NCBI GenBank assembly: GCA_964496975.1
Contig: CAZCBN010000005.1
Coordinates: forward strand, 1 to 51,032
Length of the DNA stretch: 51,032 bases
Direction: 5' to 3'
Source: CAZCBN01 sp964496975
GTDB taxonomy: Bacteria; Planctomycetota; Phycisphaerae; Phycisphaerales; UBA1924
Part shown: piece after piece, positions 24,056 to 33,011 of the stretch
Numbering within the stretch: the first letter of the stretch is position 1
Layout: each line of letters opens with the position of its first letter
Made by a program: the position numbers and the translations under genes
The notes under the pieces: model-generated
The model's database searches: none
Seen by the model: only the letters and a program-made list of their open reading frames with translations
Told to the model about the DNA's origin: nothing

Positions 24056-25207
24056 TTATGGGCAGCCGGCGTCGAGGGCGGCGAGGAAGTCGAAGAGGTC
24101 GAAGATGTCGCCGACGGAGCCGTCGCTGTTGAAGTCGGCGGCGCAGGTCTCGGTCGGGGCGGGGAGGGTGCCGAAGAGGTCGACTTCGCGGGTCTGCGAG
24201 CCGCTGAAGCCGACGGCGGCCACGGCGAGGCGCCAGCGGCGGGAGGTGAGGGTCTTGAAGGTGAAGAGCGCGTCGAGCTCTCCGCTGCCGTCCGTGATGC
24301 GGTTGATGCTGGCGAGCGGGTTCGAGGCGTTGACGGGCTGGTTGACGACGACGGTTTCGAAGGAGCCGTTGTCGTCGGTGTCGGCGAAGAGGAAGATGTG
24401 GGTGACGTTGAAGTTGTTGGTCCCGAGGCTGATGGCGCCGCGGTAGCGGAAGGCGGAGGTGGTGGCGGGGGCCGCGGTTTCGAAGTCGATGGTGCCGGGC
24501 GAGCCTTCGACGGTGCCGCCGAGGCGGACGATGGTTGTGAGGCCGTCGAAGCCGTTCTCGGCAACGCCGTTGGTGACCTGCGAGGAGGCGAGGAGGCGGG
24601 CGCCGGTGCCGAGGTCGGCGAGTTCGTAGAGGCGGTCTTCGGAGGAGGGGAGGGCCTGGGAGGCGTTGAGTTCGACCTCCTGGATGCGGGGGCCGGCGAA
24701 GCTCGCGCTGACGCCCTGGGTGAAGATGACGCGCCAGTTTCGCGCGGCGACGGGGGTGAAGGGGATGGTCAGGTCGAGGTTGTTCCCGGTCGCGGCGTTG
24801 CCGGGGACGGTGCTGTAGTTGATGTTGATGGCGCGGCCGAAGGCAGAGGTTTCATAGATGCCGTCGTCGTTGGTGTCGGCCCGGAGCTCGATGTGGCTGA
24901 TGCTGCGGCGGAAGCTGAGGGCGCCGCCGTCGTTCGAGCCGCGGAAGCGAAGGCTCATGGCGGTGGAGAGCGTGGGGGTGCGGATGTCGACGGAGGAGAG
25001 GCTTCCGGCCCCGTTGTTCGCGCCCTGGGCCGAGCCCGAGCCCTCGACGAGCGAGCCGTCGTTGACGTTCTCGGCGCCGCCGAGCATGTCCGAGGCGGTG
25101 ACGACGCCGCCGCGGCTCTCGGCGAACACATTGACGACGGGCTGGGCGAACGCGGGCGCGGCGAGGGCCGCGAGGGTGAGGGCGACGAGGGTGACTGGGC
25201 GGCGCAT
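24056..25207 (-). CDS. Secreted duplicated-domain protein with GC-type dockerin-like tail (paralogue 1)
   Basis: 383 residues with a clear signal peptide (PVTLVALTLAALAAPAFA). The body contains two related modules. Each has an Asp-rich loop (LRADTNDDGIYET near 110, LFADTDDNGSFET near 275), an NWRVIF or RWRLAV strand and an EVELNA or EVDLFG strand, indicating an internal duplication of about 165 residues. The last 27 residues hold CAADFNSDG and GDIFDLFDFLAALDAGCP, an EF-hand/dockerin-like tail annotated in Phycisphaerales as GC-type. Function unknown; probably envelope-associated or exported. Its closest relative in the window is the next gene upstream. Confidence 0.82.
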   Translation of the reverse strand: MRRPVTLVALTLAALAAPAFAQPVVNVFAESRGGVVTASDMLGGAENVNDGSLVEGSGSAQGANNGAGSLSSVDIRTPTLSTAMSLRFRGSNDGGALSFRRSISHIELRADTNDDGIYETSAFGRAININYSTVPGNAATGNNLDLTIPFTPVAARNWRVIFTQGVSASFAGPRIQEVELNASQALPSSEDRLYELADLGTGARLLASSQVTNGVAENGFDGLTTIVRLGGTVEGSPGTIDFETAAPATTSAFRYRGAISLGTNNFNVTHIFLFADTDDNGSFETVVVNQPVNASNPLASINRITDGSGELDALFTFKTLTSRRWRLAVAAVGFSGSQTREVDLFGTLPAPTETCAADFNSDGSVGDIFDLFDFLAALDAGCP

Positions 25208-25401
25208 GGACCGTGATCTCCGTGTGTGGGCCGGGGCGGGGTGCCCGCGGTCGTGCGTGTGGGGGCTTTTCAGCGACGCACTCGAAACGGAGTTTGCGGG
25301 TCACGGGCGCAGCGGGAGGGTGGAGAATTTTTTTTGGGTCGGGGCCGCGGGTTCGCGTGGGGCCGTGGGGGGCTTGGTGTGCGGGGGGGGGGGCGTCCAT
25401 A

Positions 25402-25432
25402 GAAAACGCCGCGCCCGGATGGGGCGCGGCGT
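25402..25432 (-). terminator. Intrinsic terminator after the paralogue-2 gene
   Basis: Perfect 11-bp stem ACGCCGCGCCC/GGGCGCGGCGT (25406-25416 and 25422-25432). On the minus strand it is followed by TTTTCT, so it ends leftward transcription from the 25486-26640 gene and separates it from paralogue 1. Confidence 0.82.
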
Positions 25433-25485
25433 GAGGGTTGCCGGCGTGGCTCGGGGGATGTGGCTTGAGGAACGGCGACGAGGGG

Positions 25486-26640
25486 TTATGGGCAGCCGGC
25501 GTCGAGAGCGGCGAGGAAGTCGAAGAGGTCGAAGATGTCGCCGATGGAGCCGTCGTTGTTGAAGTCGGCGGGGCAGTCGTCGGCCGCGGGGGCGAGGGTG
25601 CCGAAGAGGTCGGCCTCGCGGAGGATGACGCCGACGAAGCCGGCGGGCGTTGCGGAGAGCTGCCATGCCGACGCGGTGACGGGGGCGAACGTCACGAGCG
25701 CGTCGAGCTCGGTGGCGGTGCCGCGGTTCAGGGGCTCGGCGGAGAAGTTCGGGTTGATGGGCTGGTCGATGACGGTGGTTTCGAAGGAGCCGTCGTCGTT
25801 GGTGTCGGCGCGGAGGACGAAGCGGGTGAGGCTGTTGGAGCCGGCGCCGCGGGAGGCGCGGAGGCGGAAGGCGCTCGCCGTGGCGGGGGACACGGTCTGC
25901 ACGTCGACGGTGGTGGGGACCTGGGTGAAGGTGCCGTTGCCGGCGAGGGTCGAGCCGGCGCGGCCGTCGAAGACACTCACGCCGGCGCCGACGAAGACGT
26001 TGGTGGCGTTGAGGACGGCGGCGCCGGTGCCGACGTCGGCGATCTCGTAGAGGCCGTCTTCGGAGGTGGGCAGGGCCTGGGTGGCGTTGAGTTCAACCTC
26101 GGAGAGGAGGGCGCCGAGGGAGTTAAACCCGGAGATGCCGCGGTGGGCGGTGAAGATGACGCCCCAGCGGCGGGCCGTCACGGGCGCGAAAGGGATGGTG
26201 AAGTCGAGGCCGTTGGTTCCGAAGAGAGCGTTGTCGGCGTTGCTGCTGTAGTTGAAGTCGATGGGGGCGTCGAGCACCGAGGTTTCGAACGAGCCGTTGT
26301 CGTCGGTGTCGGCGAAGAGCTGCACGCGGGTGATCGCGCCGGCATAAAAGGTGGAGGCACCCAAGTTGATGCCCTGGATACGAATGGACGTCGCGGTGGA
26401 GTTCGTCGCGGTGGCAACGTTGATGGCGCAGGTGTTGGGATCGAGATTTCCCGCCACCTGATAGGAGTTGGGGCCGGGGCTGAATCCGTCGATGAGTGCG
26501 CTCGGGTTGCCGGACTGGAAGTTCTGCGCGTCGATGATCCTTCCGCCGCGGCTGGCGGCGAAGACATTGACGACGGGCTGGGCCGAGGCCGCGGCGATCG
26601 GCGCGGCGATGGCGAGACCGGTGACGAGACGGAACAGCAT
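25486..26640 (-). CDS. Secreted duplicated-domain protein with GC-type dockerin-like tail (paralogue 2)
   Basis: 384 residues, same architecture as the neighbouring 24056-25207 gene. A signal peptide (LVTGLAIAAPIAAASA) is followed by PVVNVFAASRGG, nearly identical to the other paralogue's start. Two modules carry ADTDDNGSFET and ADTNDDGSFET loops, and the tail has CPADFNNDG with GDIFDLFDFLAALDAGCP. The 3' ends of the two genes are nearly identical at DNA level (compare 24056-24130 with 25492-25565), consistent with recent duplication or gene conversion. It has its own terminator. Role unknown; the Asp/Asn-rich loops and tail could bind calcium. Confidence 0.82.
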   Translation of the reverse strand: MLFRLVTGLAIAAPIAAASAQPVVNVFAASRGGRIIDAQNFQSGNPSALIDGFSPGPNSYQVAGNLDPNTCAINVATATNSTATSIRIQGINLGASTFYAGAITRVQLFADTDDNGSFETSVLDAPIDFNYSSNADNALFGTNGLDFTIPFAPVTARRWGVIFTAHRGISGFNSLGALLSEVELNATQALPTSEDGLYEIADVGTGAAVLNATNVFVGAGVSVFDGRAGSTLAGNGTFTQVPTTVDVQTVSPATASAFRLRASRGAGSNSLTRFVLRADTNDDGSFETTVIDQPINPNFSAEPLNRGTATELDALVTFAPVTASAWQLSATPAGFVGVILREADLFGTLAPAADDCPADFNNDGSIGDIFDLFDFLAALDAGCP

Positions 26641-26826
26641 GTGCGAATCCCCCGTGAGAAACGAAACATCGCGACCACCGACGCGGCGGCCGCGGCCTCG
26701 GACTGTTCGGCGGGAGATCGTACCCGGACGCGTGCGGGCGTTGGCGACGCGGAGGCGTCGCGTCGCACGCGGCGGCGATCTGTGCGCCGCGTCACGGGAT
26801 GTGAAGGCCCGGCGTTCGGCCGCCGC

Positions 26827-28050
26827 TTATGGGACGAACAGGTTGCCTTCCTTGGCCGCGGCGATCAGGACGTCGGCGACCTCGGGGCGGCTGAACTCGA
26901 CCGGGGGGCGTTCGCCCTTCATCAGCAGCTCGCGGACGGCGGTGCCGGAGAGGTTGATGATGTCGCCCTCGATCTTGGGGTAGGTCTTGCCGGAGACCAT
27001 GCCGCCGTAGGACTTGCTGTAGCCGGTGTGCTCGAACTTCAACGGCTGGATGGCGAGGTTGTTGAGGTCGATGGTGTCGAAGATCTTCTGGGCGTCGTAG
27101 GTGCCGTAGTAGTTGCCGACGCCGGCGTGGTCGCGGCCGACGATGAAGTGGGTGCAGCCGTAGTTCTTGCGGACGATGGCGTGCAGGATGGCCTCGCGCG
27201 GGCCGGCGTATCGCATGGCGGCGGGCATGACGCTGACGAGGGTGGCGGCGGGGTTGAAGTACTTGGCGACGAGGGCGTCGATGGACTTCATGCGCGTGGC
27301 GGCGGTGATGTCGCCCGACTTGGTCTCGCCGACGAGGGGGTGGATGAGCAGGCCGTCGCAGATTTCCTGGGCGCACTTGCAGACGTACTCGTGGGCGCGG
27401 TGGATGGGGTTGCGGGTCTGGAAGGCGACGACGGTCTGCCAGCCCTTGGCCTTGAAGGCCTCGCGGGTCTGGGCGGGGGTGAGGCGCTGGTGGAGGAAGG
27501 CCTCGGGGCCGTTCGGGTCGACGACGGCCTGCACGACCTCGATCGGGCCGGCGAGGCAGAGGGCGCCTTCCTTCTTCACCTGCTCGGCGCCGGGGTGCTT
27601 GCCGTCGTCGGTGCCGGGCTTGTTGAAGAAGATGGTGGCTTCTTTGGCGCGGTCGTGCGGGTAGACCTCGGTGACGGTGATGATGGCCTGCAGGACGCTG
27701 TCGCCCTTGCTGGTCTTGGCGTAGAGGGCGACGCGGCTGCCGGGCTTGGCGGCGGCGGCGGGGGTGCCGGGCTCGGTGCTCAGCGTGATGGGGATGGGCC
27801 AGACGCTGCCGGCGGCGGGGCCCTCGGCGAGCTTCATGTGGTCGATGACGCTGTGGAAGTCCTTGGAGCCCATGAAGCCGGCGAGCGGGCTGAAGGCGCC
27901 CATGCCGATCATCTCGACGTCGCAGGACTGCTTCATCGAGAGGTCGAGGCGGGGGAGGGAGGCGGCCTCTTTGCGGAGGGCGTCGGCGCGGGCGGAGTCG
28001 GCGACGCGGTTGATGAGAGAGCCGCCGTGGGGAGCGATGAGGCCGGACAT
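26827..28050 (-). CDS. sat: Sat, ATP sulfurylase (sulfate adenylyltransferase)
   Basis: Homodimeric or hexameric enzyme converting sulfate and ATP to adenosine-5'-phosphosulfate, the first step of sulfate assimilation (or the reverse in sulfur oxidation). 407 residues from ATG 28050, which has AGGGAA six bases upstream. The nucleotide-binding motif QTRNPIHRAHE is at about 211-221 and GRDHAGVG near 300-308; YPHDRAKEATIFFN is near 130. No APS kinase domain is fused, and no cys or apr genes are adjacent, so the physiological direction cannot be told from context. Confidence 0.96.
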   Translation of the reverse strand: MSGLIAPHGGSLINRVADSARADALRKEAASLPRLDLSMKQSCDVEMIGMGAFSPLAGFMGSKDFHSVIDHMKLAEGPAAGSVWPIPITLSTEPGTPAAAAKPGSRVALYAKTSKGDSVLQAIITVTEVYPHDRAKEATIFFNKPGTDDGKHPGAEQVKKEGALCLAGPIEVVQAVVDPNGPEAFLHQRLTPAQTREAFKAKGWQTVVAFQTRNPIHRAHEYVCKCAQEICDGLLIHPLVGETKSGDITAATRMKSIDALVAKYFNPAATLVSVMPAAMRYAGPREAILHAIVRKNYGCTHFIVGRDHAGVGNYYGTYDAQKIFDTIDLNNLAIQPLKFEHTGYSKSYGGMVSGKTYPKIEGDIINLSGTAVRELLMKGERPPVEFSRPEVADVLIAAAKEGNLFVP

Positions 28051-28549
28051 TGGGATTCCCTGGGATGAGGTTCGTGGCCGCGCGCGGAAGTGCAACGCGT
28101 GGCGGAGGGTAGGTGGGCCGGAGGGTGGGGCCAAGACGGGGTGGTCGGCGGCCGCCGAGGGTGCTTTCCTGCGGATGATCGGGGCTTGGATGGGACGTGG
28201 CTGGGGGCCAGGGATTGCCTTGGCCCTCAGTGCGTCGGATGGGCCCGGTTTGGGTTGGTTGTTGGGCCGGGGGGAACCGGAGTGGGGTGAGCGGGCGGAG
28301 ATGTCGGCGCTTTCAGGGCTTCGGACTTGCGGCCGGCCCGCGTGTTGTCACACTGGGGGGCTGCGGGGAGGGCCGGGGGAGTGGTTCGGGGGGGCGTGCG
28401 GCGTGGAGCCGGGTCTGGCCCAGTCGGGCCTCGCCCCTGCCGAGCCGGGTGTGATCTCTCGTTGCGTGGGTGTGTTCGCGTGAACGACTTTGCGAGCCTC
28501 GGCGCATCGCCGGCCTGTGCGGGCGGTTCGGGGCGGAACTGGAGCGAAG
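28051..28549. other. Gene-free spacer between sat and the sugar-dehydrogenase gene
   Basis: About 500 bp of G-rich + strand sequence between divergent genes. I see no ORF with family features and no confident promoter, RNA or repeat. It must hold both promoters. Confidence 0.5.
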
Positions 28550-30403
28550 ATGATGAACAGCAAGCGAGTGCGGTGCGGCGGACGGGTGGGCGCGGCGGTG
28601 GGCGCGCGGGCGGGGGCGTTGGCCGGGGCGGCGCTCCTGCTGGCGCTGTGCGGCTCGGCGGGCGCGCAGGTGCTGGACCTGCAGCAAGTGGCGACGGGCT
28701 TCTCCAACCCGGTTCTGGTGACGCACGCGCCGGGGGACTTTGCCAACATCTTCGTCGTGGAGCAGCGGTCGGGGAGCGTGGGGCGCATCCGCGTGGTGAA
28801 CCTCGCGACCGGCGCGGTGCAGGCGACGCCCTTCCTCAGCATCAGCCCGGTGAGCACGGGGTCGGAGCAGGGGCTTTTGGGATTGACGTTTGACCCGGCC
28901 TACGACAGCAACGGCTTCTTCTATGTGAACTACACCGACTCGGCCGGGACGACGCGCATCGTGCGCTACACGCGCTCCGCGTCGAACCCGCTGCTCGCCG
29001 ACGCGTCGAGCGCGACGCCCGTGCTCAGCATCGCGCAGCCCTTCAGCAACCACAACGGCGGGTGGATGGGCTTCGGGCCCGACGGCTACCTCTACATCTC
29101 CGTCGGCGACGGCGGCTCCGGCGGCGACCCCGGCAACCGCGCCCAGGACATCACGGGCCAGCTCCTCGGCAAGATGCTGCGCATCGACCCGAGCGGCGAC
29201 GACTTCCCCGCCGACGCGAGCCGCAACTACGCCGTCCCGCCGACCAACCCCTTTGTCGGCGTGACGGGCGATGATGAGATCTGGGCGTACGGCCTGCGCA
29301 ACGCGTGGCGGTGCGACATCGACCCGCAGACCGGCGACATCTGGTACGCCGACGTGGGGCAGAACGTCATCGAGGAAGTGAACTTCGAGGCGGGCGGGGC
29401 CTCGGGCGGCGGCGTCGGCGGCCTGAACTACGGCTGGCGCTGCTACGAGGGGAACAACACCTTCAACACGGGCGGCTGCCCGCCGGCGGCGAACCTGGAG
29501 TTCCCGATCCACACGTACACCCACGGCGGCGAGCCGTTCCGCTGCTCCATCACCGGGGGCGTGGTGTACCGCGGCGCGGCGATGCCCGAGCTGCGCGGGA
29601 CGTACTTCTTCGCCGACTACTGCGCGAACCGGGTCTGGAGCCTGCGGTACGACGGCGCGGCGGTCACGGACTTCACGGAGCGCACCGCCGACCTCGGCTC
29701 GTTCGGCAGCAACGCGACCAGCTTCGGCCGCGACGCCTTCGGCGAGATGTACATCATCTCGCAGGGCGGCACCATCTCGCGTATCGTGCCGCAGGGCGGC
29801 AACGCCGACTGCAACGACAACGGCCTGCCCGACCTGAGCGAAACCGCCTTCGGCCTGACGCCCGACTTTGACGGCGGGCCGCTGGGCGACCCGGCGCAGG
29901 GCGCGGCGTACTTCGCGGCCAACTGCGCCTCGTGCCACGCCGCCGACGGCACCGGGCAGTTCGGGCCCAACATCCGCAACAAGACGCGGACGGAGATCGG
30001 CGCCTTCATCTCCACCACCGCGCACCCGGGCGGGCAGTTCAACCTGGGCCCGGCCCTGCTCGCCCACGTCGAGTCGTTCCTGAGCGACACCGGCAGCCGC
30101 GCCCGGCCCGACGGCGTGCCCGACTCGTGCCAGACCCTGGCCGACTGCGACAGCGACGGCGTCTCGGACGGGCAGGAGCTGGGCCTGGGCACGCAGCGCG
30201 ACCTCAACTTCAACGGCGTGCCCGATGACTGCGAGGCCTGCGCCGCCGACTTCAACGGCGACACCGCGCCCGGCGACATCTTCGACCTGTTCGACTTCCT
30301 CGCGGCGCTCGACGGCGGGCTCGACTACAACGGCGACACCGTGCCGGCCGACATCTTTGACCTGTTCGACTTCCTCGCCGTTCTGGACGCGGGCTGCCCC
30401 TGA
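28550..30403 (+). CDS. Secreted PQQ-type sugar dehydrogenase fused to a cytochrome c motif and duplicated GC-type tail
   Basis: 617 residues; the ATG at 28550 (or 28553) follows GGAGCGA. A signal peptide (ALAGAALLLALCGSAGA) is followed by a six-bladed glucose/sorbosone dehydrogenase propeller (about 40-420). Landmarks are GLLGLTFDPAYDSNGFFYVN, HNGGWMGFGPDGYLYISVGDGG and the family's EIWAYGLRNAWR. A haem-binding CASCH lies near 462-466, with no clear distal methionine. The C-terminus has two copies of the dockerin-like motif (DFNGDTAPGDIFDLFDFLA and DYNGDTVPADIFDLFDFLA). It probably oxidises aldoses or polysaccharide ends outside the cytoplasm and passes electrons to the haem. The first third uses G-ending codons and the rest C-ending codons. 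Confidence 0.88.
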   Translation: MMNSKRVRCGGRVGAAVGARAGALAGAALLLALCGSAGAQVLDLQQVATGFSNPVLVTHAPGDFANIFVVEQRSGSVGRIRVVNLATGAVQATPFLSISPVSTGSEQGLLGLTFDPAYDSNGFFYVNYTDSAGTTRIVRYTRSASNPLLADASSATPVLSIAQPFSNHNGGWMGFGPDGYLYISVGDGGSGGDPGNRAQDITGQLLGKMLRIDPSGDDFPADASRNYAVPPTNPFVGVTGDDEIWAYGLRNAWRCDIDPQTGDIWYADVGQNVIEEVNFEAGGASGGGVGGLNYGWRCYEGNNTFNTGGCPPAANLEFPIHTYTHGGEPFRCSITGGVVYRGAAMPELRGTYFFADYCANRVWSLRYDGAAVTDFTERTADLGSFGSNATSFGRDAFGEMYIISQGGTISRIVPQGGNADCNDNGLPDLSETAFGLTPDFDGGPLGDPAQGAAYFAANCASCHAADGTGQFGPNIRNKTRTEIGAFISTTAHPGGQFNLGPALLAHVESFLSDTGSRARPDGVPDSCQTLADCDSDGVSDGQELGLGTQRDLNFNGVPDDCEACAADFNGDTAPGDIFDLFDFLAALDGGLDYNGDTVPADIFDLFDFLAVLDAGCP

Positions 30404-30507
30404 CGGGCCCGGAGCGCCGAGGCGGCGCGTGATGCGCCGCACCAGCGCGAGTTGGCGCTGTGCCGGCGCCGAGCTGGCGCCGTGCCGGTGACGGCGATCT
30501 GATCGCA

Positions 30508-30535
30508 CGCGGGGCCCCGCAGCCGGGGCCCCGCG
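30508..30535 (+). terminator. Hairpin downstream of the sugar-dehydrogenase gene
   Basis: Perfect 12-bp stem CGCGGGGCCCCG/CGGGGCCCCGCG with a 4-nt loop, about 105 bp after the stop codon and followed only by a weak T-containing tract (CGTTGATT). Smaller GGCGCC hairpins precede it. Confidence 0.5.
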
Positions 30536-30560
30536 CGTTGATTCGGGGTGGGCGCAGAAC

Positions 30561-30588
30561 AACGCCCGGCCGACGACGGCCGGGCGTT
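30561..30588. terminator. Bidirectional hairpin terminator
   Basis: Perfect 12-bp stem AACGCCCGGCCG/CGGCCGGGCGTT with loop ACGA, with AA at one foot and TT at the other. It lies between the convergent sugar-dehydrogenase gene and the 30630-31118 gene and could terminate both. Confidence 0.7.
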
Positions 30589-30629
30589 TGCTGTTGTGTG
30601 CGGTCGAGCGTCGTCGCGTCGCGACTTGC

Positions 30630-31118
30630 TTACTTGACGGTGTACTGGCCGCGCTCCACCTTGCTGAAGCGTTCGTCGCGGAGCAGCGTCTGGTTGACGA
30701 TGGTGCGGAAGGACGAGGCGGTGGTCTGGTAGCCGGCGGCGACGACGGCCTCGGCGAGCTCGCTGACGCCCATGGTCTTGCCGCGGAGGACGTCGACCAT
30801 CATGTCGGCGAGGTTCTTCTCGTTCTGCGGGCGCTTGCGGGGCCGCCCGGCGGCCGTGACTCCGCCGGTGGTCGCGACGCGTCCGCCCACGGCGCCGCCG
30901 AGGGCCATGATCTCGCGGTCGATCTCCTGCACGCGGGCGACGAGGCGCTCGCGCTGGGCCCGGAGCTTGGCGACGCCGCGCTGGCGGCGGGCCATCTCCG
31001 CGGCGAGGTCCTCAATCGAGACGCGCGACAGGGTCGCCGAACCCGCGGCCGGGCCCGCCGCCGCAGCCGCCGCCGAGCCGCCCCCGCGACGGGAGCCCTT
31101 CTTCACAACCTTGGCCAT
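30630..31118 (-). CDS. Small basic protein with AT-hook-like motif and winged-helix-like C-terminus
   Basis: 162 residues; ATG 31118 follows AAGGAAGGATC. The N-terminus is Lys/Arg- and Ala-rich (MAKVVKKGSRRGGGSAA). A helical, coiled-coil-like segment spans about 45-73 (AEMARRQRGVAKLRAQRERL). AGRPRKRPQNEKN near 90-102 resembles an AT-hook. The C-terminal about 60 residues (MMVDVLRGKTMGVSELAEAVVAAGY to FSKVERGQYTVK) have the pattern of a small winged-helix domain seen in regulatory and chromatin-type proteins. This suggests a nucleoid-associated or DNA-binding role; no specific family is certain. Confidence 0.7.
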   Translation of the reverse strand: MAKVVKKGSRRGGGSAAAAAAGPAAGSATLSRVSIEDLAAEMARRQRGVAKLRAQRERLVARVQEIDREIMALGGAVGGRVATTGGVTAAGRPRKRPQNEKNLADMMVDVLRGKTMGVSELAEAVVAAGYQTTASSFRTIVNQTLLRDERFSKVERGQYTVK

Positions 31119-31729
31119 GACAAGATCCTTCCTTCAAGCTCTCCGAAGCCGTGTCATCCGAAGAACGCCGGGATGCCTCGTCGGCGCGGCCCGGCACACA
31201 ATCTGACATTCATCGCCCGCGGACCGACCGGGCCCCAACTCGCCCGGACTTCTATTCGCCCTGACGCCAGCTCGCCCGGTCCCCTGTTCGCCCAGGTCCC
31301 TGCGTGCGTGGGCCCTTCCTGCGTGGGCCCTTTCTACATCGGCCTGCTGAGTTTGGGCGCTCGCTGGTGGGGCAACGCGGCACCCAACGCGGAGTTTCAT
31401 CGGACCGCGGGAGCGGGGATCATAACATGCGAATCGTCCTCGGCACGCCGAGGGGCCGAAAAACTTGCATCCGGCGCCGTGCGCGTGTCACGACGTTGAC
31501 CACATCGACAGAACAACACGCGAACATCGGGCGGCTTCATAGCATCGCGGGGGGTCGCGCAACGCCCCACGGCGTGACGTTTCACGCGCCGGGGCTCCGC
31601 CGGGGGCGGGCACCGCGTGCGTTGTTGCAAGATCCGAAGCCAGACCGCTGGGGGAAGCAACGGCCCGCCGCGGACGCGACGCCGCGGATCGCGGGGCGGG
31701 CGTGTGTGAGAGCGCCGGGGGCGGCGAGG
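31119..31729. other. Gene-free spacer between the small basic protein and parB
   Basis: About 610 bp. Around 31229-31345 there are imperfect tandem phrases built on TCGCCCGG and TGCGTGGGCCC. The segment 31395-31545 is lower in GC and probably holds the promoter of the small basic protein. A sequence GACGTTTCACGCG near 31575 resembles half of a parS site but lacks the second arm. I see no supported gene. Confidence 0.5.
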
Positions 31730-32875
31730 TTAGGTTCCGCTGAAACCCACGCGGGCCATCAGGTTGTCGAAGTGATCCAGATCGAAGAATGCGATCTCGA
31801 TGCTGCCGCGCTGCCCGCCGGGCGAGAGACGCAGGCGGACCTTCGTTCCGAGGTGCTCGCCCAGGCGGCGTTCGAGCGATTCAAGATCAGGCGAGCGGGC
31901 GAGCCGCCCGGGACCGACGTTTGACCCCCCCACTGCCGGGGCTGCGCCGGACGCAGATTCGGACCCCGCCGAGCGTGCGGCGGCACGGGCCGACTCTTCC
32001 AGGCGACGGACGCTCCAATGGTCGGCGGCGGCCCGCGTGGCGAGCGCGACGCGCGTCGGGCCGGCGTCGCAGCTCAGCAGGGCCTTGCCGTGGCCGACCG
32101 TCAGCGTGCCCTCGTCGAGCATGGAGCGGATCTCGGGCTCGAGCTCGGTCAGGCGGATGAGATTCGCGACCGTGGAGCGATCAAGGCCCACGCGCTCCGC
32201 GACGGCCTGCTGCGACATGCCGAAGCGGGTCAGAAGGTTGCGCAGCGCCTCGGCCCGCTCCATGGGCCCAAGGTCGGCCCGCTGCACGTTCTCGACCAGC
32301 GACCACTCGGCGGCCGTGGCGTCGTCCAGCCGGCGCACCAGGGCGGGCACCCGCTCCAAGCCCGCCAAGGCCGCGGCCCGCCAGCGCCGCTCGCCGGCGA
32401 CGAGCTCGTAGGTGCCTGCGGCGCCGGGGCGGACGACGATCGGCTGCATCACGCCGCTGGCGCGGATGGACGCGGCGAGGCCTTCCAGGGCGGCCTCGTC
32501 GAACCGCTTCCGAGGCTGCTGCGAGCCCGGCACGATGGACGCCAGGGGCAGCTCCACCAGGCCGGCGCCGATGGCGGGGCCCCCACTGCTCGCGGGCGCG
32601 GGGTTGACGGGCGGAGCGGCGTCGACCGCGGTGGCGGGGGCGTCGGCCGAAGGCGTGGCGATGAATGCAGCGGGGGGCTCGGTGGGTTGGATGGTGGGTG
32701 ATACACCCAGTTGTGGTGGAGCAAAATCCCCATTTTCTGTGGTCGCAGCCGGGCCGCGGGGGGGCTCGACGGCGAGCGGGGCGCCCATCATGGCGCGAAG
32801 GCCCCGGCCGAGGCGGCGGCGGGCGGCGGGGTCGGTGGCGGCGGGGCTGGCGGGCGCGGTGCTTTGGTCTGGCAT
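31730..32875 (-). CDS. parB: ParB, chromosome-partitioning protein
   Basis: CTP-dependent DNA clamp that loads at parS and spreads to organise the origin region. 381 residues. An N-terminal RLGRGLRAMMG motif is followed by a long Ala/Pro-rich stretch (about 30-105). The ParB N-domain runs from LPLASIVPGSQQPRKRFDEAAL and contains GERRWRAAAL near 160-168. The central helix-turn-helix region is GMSQQAVAERVGLDRSTVAN, followed by GHGKALL. A linker precedes the C-terminal dimerisation domain (LERRLGEHLGTKVRL to FDNLMARV). parA is not adjacent, which is atypical. Three parS-like palindromes lie 0.2-1.5 kb away. Confidence 0.95.
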   Translation of the reverse strand: MPDQSTAPASPAATDPAARRRLGRGLRAMMGAPLAVEPPRGPAATTENGDFAPPQLGVSPTIQPTEPPAAFIATPSADAPATAVDAAPPVNPAPASSGGPAIGAGLVELPLASIVPGSQQPRKRFDEAALEGLAASIRASGVMQPIVVRPGAAGTYELVAGERRWRAAALAGLERVPALVRRLDDATAAEWSLVENVQRADLGPMERAEALRNLLTRFGMSQQAVAERVGLDRSTVANLIRLTELEPEIRSMLDEGTLTVGHGKALLSCDAGPTRVALATRAAADHWSVRRLEESARAAARSAGSESASGAAPAVGGSNVGPGRLARSPDLESLERRLGEHLGTKVRLRLSPGGQRGSIEIAFFDLDHFDNLMARVGFSGT

Positions 32876-33011
32876 GGTGAGGCCCTGTGGGTCGAGGGAT
32901 GGCGGATGGTACCCTCTAGATGCGGTAGACGGGTTCGCATCATCTGCGGCCGGCGGCGATGCGTGGGTTCGCGACGGACCGGCCGGCGGCTCGATCGGAA
33001 GGACGTGGCGT

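Noticed and set aside
31565..31595. Fourth parS site
   Set aside because: Only one arm (GTTTCACG) is present; no palindrome.
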